Below, one piece after another: positions 57,220 through 64,000 of a stretch of 64,000 nt of DNA (its first letter is position 1; every line of letters starts with the position of its first letter). The position numbers and the translations under genes are program-made. The notes under the pieces were generated by a model. The model was not told the origin of the DNA, searched no databases, and was given only the letters and a program-made list of their open reading frames with translations. Source of the stretch: Kuschelorhynchus macadamiae (taxonomy: Eukaryota; Arthropoda; Insecta; Coleoptera; Curculionidae); contig JAUTXW010005215.1 in assembly GCA_030620095.1 (NCBI GenBank), positions 522,501 through 586,500 on the forward strand, given 5' to 3'.

Positions 57220-59094
57220 GAAGTAATAAACATGAAAAAACAAGATGCTTGAAAAACATTTCGGCAGTGGAATTCTTTAAAACAATTGTTCGTTTTATTG
57301 AGACACAAGTGCACTTTGCATTTGTCGCACGTTATGCGCGATTTTCCTTTACAACCAAGCTTCTTACACCTTTCTCTATTATCGGTATGGGACGGCTAAT
57401 GACCAATATTGTCACATTGTATCATGTTTGTTGGACGCGGTTCTAGACATCTTCTTTTTGGGGTAAAATGTATGGGTGAATTAGAGGGGGTACTAGAACT
57501 GGGACGCCCTTTTCTTCTATTTGTCGTTTTCCCTACCAAGCATAAATTTTGGGCCAATGCTGTTTTGAATTTCAATAGAGACACATTTTCATTTCTTTTT
57601 AGCTGCTTATTGATCCGTCGTGAAAGAAGCCAAGCATTGACAGTAACAACATCGAGTATATGACAAAATATGCGCATATACCATTTTTTATTCTTAAATT
57701 TGATGGGATACAGCCCCAACAGAAAATCCTGCAAATCCACTCCTCCCATATGCATGTTATAGACCGATACTATATCTGGTCGCTCGATATCTTTTCTACA
57801 ATTTTCCGATTTGAAAAATCGTTGTACTTTGGTCACTGGTTCTCACCCGGAAAACGTAGATATTAGGGAAACTATACGATTATCGTACCACTGTACAGCA
57901 TGAACATTCACACCATCCACATAAGCAGTTTTTTCGGTATATGTCCCTCGCCCTTTCTTTTTCAGGTACAGTTTTCAACCCTTTTCCGATTTGACCTTAC
58001 TGTCGCAACACTTTTTATTCCTAATTTTTCTAAATAAGACAGCAGATACAGGCCTGAGAAATAATTGTCATAGTATACTTTTTGATTCACATTTCTGGGA
58101 ATAGGTCTACATAAACGAACTATGATGTTACTTGCTGCTCCAAGATCCGGTTCCTCGGGCATTATATTTATTTCAGCTTTACTGCTGTAAAGTTAGAACT
58201 GAAACCACTTACGCCAGACAAAACATACATTTTATAGCCCTATTTATGGGGTTTTTTTGGATTATAGGTTTTTAGAGAAGTTCTTCTTTTAAAGGGAATA
58301 ATTTGCTCATCACAAGAGAGGTTCTCCTCAAACGGTATTTTTTGGCACGCAGTCTTTATCTGATTTAGAACCGGCAAAATTTTATCTGTATTTTTGGTAG
58401 ACACACTGTTGTCAGAGAAATAGAGGAAACGTTTTAGTTCTTCAAACCTATTTAGGGGCATTATATCTGCGATTTGAGAAGTGCGAGTGTTAGCAGCCCA
58501 GTACCTGCGAGTAGAATGTTGTCTTATCAAAGACATCCATATCATTATTCCTAAGAATTGCTTTATTTCTTTGCAGTGTGTTACTAAAGGCTTATTTGGT
58601 CTCTTCTGTACACTATACAAACATGTCTCATGTACAATTTCAGAGATAAAATCATCTGTGATGAAAAATTTGAATAAATTTTATGCACCATCCAACTGTA
58701 AAATGTCTTCTGGTAGATCACATTCCCCCAAGAATGTATTTTCTTGGGGATCTCGTCTAGTAGTTGACTCAGTCCAAGTTATATTTTTCTTATTTTTCAA
58801 AAAATAAATCTTTTTATTTGCAGGAAGATTGAATAATTCAGAGAGAGGAATATCATCTTCCGAATCCTCATTGTTCTGCAGGTCCAGCACTTCAATATCA
58901 TTTTGGCGAACTTGTATTTCCACTGTAAACAAAAAAATTTCATGTATATTTACTCAAATAACATAGTATGATAATTCACCTCCATCCTCATCATCTGACA
59001 GTTCGGAATCTTCACTATCTATAGGAATATCGCGTACAACATCAAGCCTTTTTCTTCCATAAAACGTAAGTGGCCTTCTCTCCGAAAAATCCAT
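57220..59094 (-). pseudogene. piggyBac transposase, disabled
   Basis: The start is ATG at 59094 in a short acidic exon (MDFSERRPLTFYGRKRL...SEDSELSDDEDGG). It joins over a 57-bp intron (58923-58979) to VEIQVRQNDIEVLDL. The catalytic domain follows: FLGIMIWMSLI, RFLYFSDN, then LSCDEQIIPFK (first Asp), VYYDNYFSGLYLL (second) and MGGVDLQDFLLG (third). The C-terminal Cys-rich finger is readable after a stop near 57400 (CKGKSRITCDKCKVHLCLN, near 57330). Defects include TAA near 58682, TAG near 58238, a frameshift before 58162, a shift near 57965 and TAG near 57399. Length and order are complete for the family, so decay set in after a full-length insertion. The upstream DNA-binding part is ordinary. 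Confidence 0.85.
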
Positions 59095-59551
59095 TGCAGC
59101 TCTGCAATACAATGTTGACTCGTGTTCCTATAAAAAACACAAAACTTCACAATTTTTCGTCATGAACTTTGTAAGCACAATGTTCCCGAAGGGGAACATA
59201 TAGGTTATGACACGTAAACCCAACAAAAAATAAATAAAAATCATCAAAATTGTCACTAATCTACTCCTAACGATAAAAGCTAAGTTTTAAAAAAATAATC
59301 ACCTACCTGCAACAAGTATAAAACACTAGTACAAACACTAAAACCGACGGCGTACTGATCAATTAAGCTATTAAATGAGCATAAAATACTGCGAGAGACA
59401 TCTAGCGACAAACACATTATAAAAAGTAGAGCACTTTTGTCTTAAATATAAATATGTTTTATTGGTTTCACACGAAAATGTAAGATGGAGACACTTTTCG
59501 TAGTTTATTTGTTATGTTCCCATTTGGGAACGCTATGCAATAAAGGGTTAA

Positions 59552-60960
59552 TACCCAAAGAATCACCATTTAAATTCCTTACCTGATAACACTTATATAA
59601 AAAATTGATCCAACTCAAGTGAAAATTAAAAAAAAGCTCGAAATCATCCAAAACTTTATTATTTCTCCAGAGTTCATCCAAAATCTTGTGATTTTCGAAA
59701 TCGCAGTACATTTTTTTGAGCGTGAGACGCCGTGCGGCTATTTTGATATAGTATAGGTATATTCTATAATTATTTTAATTCTCTGATAGGAAAAACTACT
59801 GTAATCGGCAAAAAAATCACCTCAGAGTCTTTTTTGTGTCATTTTGTTTCTGAAGATTCTCACATGACCCCAGACGAAATAAACTTAATTATATTATACT
59901 GAACCGGATTGGTCAATACGTCATGTGACCCAAAATAAGTGAATATGGTATCTTCCATTAGACATGTCTCCTGGAAAAGGAAATCTTGCTGTTTACTTAG
60001 GGATTAAAGAAAATTCCAAACTTAAACGGCCATTTTTTTACAAACTCACATTGCCGAACAATAGTTAGGTCAACTAAAGCTCCTAGTTTCTCAATGTCTA
60101 AGATAAAGTAAATAAAACTTATTTATTAAATATTTAAAAAATTAATGTCACCGTTCCTTTAGAACGCTGCTTCGTGAAGTAAGGCAACATATAAATAGAA
60201 GATTTGACCCATATCAACAAATACACAATAATACACTAAAACACATGCAGTAGTGACGCTAAGAAAAGCTTGGTATCTATCTAATGAAATATTTTTTAGC
60301 AAATTAATTTCTTTAATATTAAAATTTATTGTAGTTCCACAACCCGCTATTGGTTTTTAAGCCACGCCGGTCACGTGACCTTGTAACAATGTTTACTGTA
60401 GACTATTATACTTTTTTACTATAAGGATCCCTTGTCAATGAAAGTGGGATGGTCTAATACGAGTTGTCGATCGGGTTTGCCATAGCTAACTAAAACTCTT
60501 GTTACTGGTGAAATCTGATCTGAGACTTTGGGTATTTTAGTTTGTATTTTACTATTTTGCAATAAAAGTAATTTCTTTATACTGCTTAGAAACTAATGGT
60601 GGAAATGCATTACTATTCTTTGTATGAACATTTTATTACATCATGTTTAAACATATTCACCGTAATATAAATTGGTATAAACATTGGTGTTTCTGGCTAG
60701 GCTTGGCATCGTCGTACGATCGACCTTAAACTGTGAGGTAATCTTGGCAGCGGCTAAAGATGTAAATAATGAACCCTATTTTTATTCTTCCTCTAAGGGT
60801 TACTCTTATTAAACTTTTGTTTTTTATCTATTCTAATCTTATTAGTCCTGTCCAAATAAACGAAATCCATTGCAAATTGACGCATCTATTGTGCGTACAT
60901 TCTTAAAACCTTCCTGATTCTTATTTATCATGAGGCGCTCTATCCGGTGAAAGCAAAAAA
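59552..60960. other. No recognisable gene or element
   Basis: 1.4 kb without coding signal or repeat partner in the window. It is one of the few stretches that might be unique host sequence. Confidence 0.5.
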
Positions 60961-60969
60961 AAAGTCTGA

Positions 60970-62030
60970 GGGTAAGTAAGTAAAAACGCGAATCATAGCC
61001 CGCGTCGCGAAATCTAGAAAAATTTTTAAAAAATCTTTGAAAAACCTTTCATTCTTAATTTTTCTTATTCGAAAATAACTGCGAAATTAATGGCTTCATT
61101 TCAAAATCGACTTTACCTTTCGAAAGAGTAGAAAAAATACTTTTAAAATGTTATATACAGGGTATCCTATTTTCGGCACTTTTGCGTGGTACATCCCTTA
61201 TTTTTAAACGTAACGCCCGCAGAATTTTCATAGCCCTTCTGGTTTTTGAGATACAAGACATTTCTAGATGTTGCATTTTCAGAGACCCCTCGTATCTCAG
61301 CTATCTGATAACTTATCAAAAAGGCGAAAATTGTTCCTGAGTATGGAATGAGTATACGGGGTCAGGTCCAAAAGTTATTGGACCCTACTTTGTAGTGTAT
61401 GTGTTGTTTTGAAAAACAAGCTCAAAATTCGTTATTTCCTAATAATGTCCTTTGTGTCCAATTAGTAGGTAGTAGGCTATGGCTAAAATGTATTAAAAAC
61501 AAAATTCATACAAAGTTATGGGCGAGGGGTGCCAGTCTTACAATATGGCCTTATTTTCAGTCTTAAATACCATTTTAATTTTATTATTTACCTATTTAAT
61601 CTTATTAATATGCTTCATTTATCTTTAAATATTACTATTTTCTTTTTAATACGTTTTAATTACCTCTATTGATTTATAATTTATTCTTAATGTCTAATAC
61701 ATATACTTGAGTATTCAGGTTTGCCTTTTCGTAAATGTTGTTCCAAAAATAAAATAATTGTTGTTACTATACGACAGCTTATGGTTTTAGCTAAAAAATA
61801 TAGTATACTTAATTTCCGATGCTCCTAAATTTCAAGTTAGACCGCTCGATTGCTAAATTCTGATTTAATATTGCGAATAAAAGGTTATAATTAAAGTAAA
61901 ATAATTAGTTGATAATTAATACTTCGGCTGTAATAGTGACTTCTTTCCGTATGCGCGGTCTGTTGTGTAGTTTCACTTAATACAAATAGTTTTTAACACT
62001 TTAAGGCTGGTTATTCTTACTAAACGACAT
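60970..62030 (+). repeat. Dispersed non-coding repeat, copy C (most complete)
   Basis: Joins in one piece what is seen separately elsewhere: 60990-61200 matches 37385-37637, 61190-61360 matches 40545-40770, 61480-61745 matches 51480-51740, and 61747-62030 matches 36750-37060 and 51738-52030. No shared protein. A CAGGGTATCC word at 61157 corresponds to the insertion site of the DD41D element in the other copy. Confidence 0.75.
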
Positions 62031-62229
62031 TGAGAAAGGACCTCTCAGACATCTTATAACAAATTTTTCTACATTTTTGATATAAGCCTAACACTGGAAC
62101 CTGTGGTGGAAGATAGATCAAAATACAAGAGTTCTAATCACACTACACCACAACTTGTTACGTTCTGGTCGCATCAGCAGATGATATAAACTAAAGTAAC
62201 TTATCATAACCGAGACCATTTCTAGGCAA

Positions 62230-62960
62230 AAAATTGAATATCTCGTACGATAACTTTGAGGTCACTAACTCGTTAGAATTCTTAGATAAAATTAAGAATG
62301 TTCACTTAAAATAAGGTGAAATTTTAATATCTTTTGATGCAAGCTCATTTTTTTTAATGTACCCATACCACTAGCTTTAGAGTATCTAAAGGAACCACTT
62401 AAATTCAATAATTTGAAAAAAGAAATTATTGATGAATATTTGCTTCTCACAAAATTATGTATGAACCAAATTGTTTTTCAGTTCAACAATAAATATTACA
62501 AACAACTTGAGAGAACTGTTTATCTCCGTTCCTTGCAAATTTGTTTATAGGTAGATTAGAAACCCAATTCAGAAAAGAACTCAATACAATACGTAGACAA
62601 TATATTTGCTATTTTTGATACTAAAACAGAGAATTTGGACACTTTCTTAGAAACATTAAACAATAAATATCCTTCCATTAATTTTACGTACGAAAAGGAG
62701 AACAATAAGCAATTACCTTTTCTCGACACGTTAGTTATTAGAAATAACGATAAATTAGAATTTGATATTTATAGGAAATTTACTAACTGATAGGTATATA
62801 ACATCCGACTCATTTAATTGCCGGCAACACAAAATGGCAGCATTTCGTTTCTTAACTCACCAGTTAGTAAATTTTCCATTAAGTAAAAAACGTTTTATCA
62901 ATGAAATGAGTCGGATTAAAAATATAGGTAAAAGTAATGGATATAATGATAATTATGTAC
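62230..62960 (+). pseudogene. Penelope-like element reverse-transcriptase relic
   Basis: Reading in changing frames gives, in order, TNSLEFLDKIKNVHL and GEILISFDASS (first catalytic Asp block) near 62268-62350, LLLTKLCMNQIVFQFNNKYY near 62440-62500, and VDNIFAIFDTKTENLDTFLE near 62595-62660 (the catalytic box, here with VDN where active enzymes have YADD/VDD). Then come SINFTYEKENNKQLPFLDTL with LEFDIYRK near 62680-62780, and TSDSFNCRQHKMAAFRFLTH near 62800-62860. This block order, with the YRK/TDRY and H-x-x-QK tail, is that of Penelope-like elements. No GIY-YIG endonuclease is visible downstream. Stops near 62313 and 62551, plus shifts, make it dead. Confidence 0.72.
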
Positions 62961-64000
62961 GGGGTGGCCAACTAAGAATGGACGCCGGCCATAACTCGCT
63001 AACCGTTAATCATATAACTTGGGGGAAAAAAAATTATTAGCTAAATCGACTAAGAGAAATCGCTGGAAAATATTTTGAAGTTCCGCATATGGCCGCTAGG
63101 GGGCGCAACTGTTATGGTCAATCAGAAAAAGGGCTGTTTCTTAAAAAATATTCATGTAAAGGTATATTATAAATACTGCCATCGTAAAGAGTAGAAAAAT
63201 TGTGATTTTTTTGTTAAGGATATTTTGCTCTATCTCGTAAAATGTAGTGGTGGGGGAAGGTCAAACATGTTTTTATTTAAATGTCAATAACTCCGTTATA
63301 AGTCAACGGAATTGAACAAACTAGGTCTCGTTTAAAAGAGCCCATCTTAACTAATAATCTGATGTAAAAAAAAAATCCGATTTGATTTCGCCGTGGTAAC
63401 TAGAGGGCGCTGATTGACATCACAACAATTATTACGCATTATTTTGAAAATTTTAAATAGCACGCTATATCTCTTTTAATACAATTTAATAGGGGAGGAA
63501 ATTCTCAATAAGTCAGTGCAAATTTCAGCTTCCTAACTTTTTTCAAACCGGAAATATAAATAAAACAAATATTAGGGCGCTGGGTACGCAACATCTCCCT
63601 AATCTGTATGGACATAGCCTACATCACAATAATTCAATAATAATACCACAGATAATATTCAACGCAAATCGCTAAAAATTATACTAATGTTCTGAAATAA
63701 CCACCAGGTGGCGCAGTAGACGTTAATAAGCATAGTTTTACTCGCAATTTTAGTTTTCTCTATATTTTTTTGTAGTTTACTCTATTTTCAGTAAGTTAGA
63801 TATTATAAGGTAATAAATAAGAAAAATCCTAATATATTCGACCGTTGCAAATCTCCGTCTTTCTTAAAATCGACAATTTATGCACAAGAATAACAATAAA
63901 CTAAAAACATAGATAAATAATAATTCCTTAGCAATTTTCTGCTACATCAAGCAAAAAAAATAGTAGGCTGCGAAAACAAAATTGAAAGTAATACGTCAAA
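62961..64000. other. Unassigned DNA to the window end
   Basis: No coding signal. GGGCGC words accompanied by AT-rich stretches recur near 63101, 63405 and 63570; no periodicity was clear. Confidence 0.45.

Larger units (their letters stand above)
54302..59547 (-). mobile_element. piggyBac-family element carrying a nested pogo element
   Basis: TTAA at 54298-54301 and 59548-59551 flanks the element. The ends are CCCTCTATTGCATGAC on the left and, reversed, CCCTTTATTGCATAGC on the right: the CCCTTT/CCCT terminus plus TTAA target is diagnostic of piggyBac. Near-identical 16-bp palindromes GTTCCCAAATGGGAAC lie at 57193-57208 and 59516-59531, and a variant GTTCCCGAAGGGGAAC at 59182-59197; these are candidate transposase-binding sites. 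The pogo element at 54372-57127 is inserted between left terminus and gene. Both nested elements are recognisable end to end. Confidence 0.88.

Noticed and set aside
59552..60960. Search for a host gene in the one longer stretch free of elements
   Set aside because: No frame longer than expected by chance and no exon-like pattern could be supported.

Overview
The window is a strongly AT-rich stretch of an arthropod genome, most probably an insect. It carries very long (TA)n tracts, the transposon families seen are those typical of insect genomes, and one LTR retrotransposon has an env gene of the insect errantivirus type. I see no host gene, tRNA or rRNA that I can support. Almost everything recognisable is a mobile element or a decayed copy of one, often nested inside another. 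The species cannot be named from this sequence.

Layout. 1-3.2 kb: a Tc1/mariner-type element with an intact 352-residue transposase between ~720-bp inverted arms. 3.5-4.2, 7.2-8.15, 11.2-11.5 and 52.3-54.1 kb: arrays of a diverged ~120-140 bp non-coding repeat recognised by ATGGCGGC/GCCGCCAT. 4.4-6.4 kb: a dead hAT-like element. 8.15-~11 kb: a dead hAT (ZMYM1/DUF4371 type) lying between two parts of the repeat array. 12.7-13.5 kb: a LINE reverse-transcriptase relic. 15.7-17.8 kb: a foldback repeat with a small mariner inside it. 18.5-21.6 kb: a Tc1/mariner relic split by a 2.2-kb unclassified protein-coding element; a second copy of that element lies inverted at 45.3-48.6 kb and is itself interrupted. 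21.8-24.7 kb: two inverted 223-bp repeats around about 900 bp of (TA)n.

25.2-36.5 kb is one nest. An old LINE reading leftward was split at a TA-rich site by a Tigger/pogo element (25.8-28.0 kb) and by a complete, very young gypsy/errantivirus-type LTR retrotransposon (28.03-36.09 kb, minus strand). The latter has 362-bp LTRs differing at one base, a tRNA-Ser-type primer site, and gag, PR-RT-RH-IN and env.

37.6-40.3 kb: a second DD41D element with ~600-bp inverted arms, transposase broken. 41.0-41.9 kb: another mariner relic. 42.8-44.26 kb: a 5'-truncated but open LINE reverse transcriptase. 44.77-44.97 kb: a near-perfect palindrome. 49.2-50.8 kb: a tyrosine-recombinase (Crypton-like) relic flanked by small foldbacks sharing a direct repeat. 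54.30-59.55 kb: a piggyBac element (TTAA at both ends) carrying a nearly intact pogo-type element (54.37-57.13 kb) whose transposase ends in a PHD-type zinc finger. 62.2-63.0 kb: a Penelope-like reverse-transcriptase relic.

The most unusual features are the composite long inverted arms of the two DD41D elements, matching slippery-type heptamers at both frame changes of the LTR element, the nine copies of a GGGG-N6-GTTAC motif at the two ends of the pogo element, and the tandem-repeat family with a terminal hairpin.
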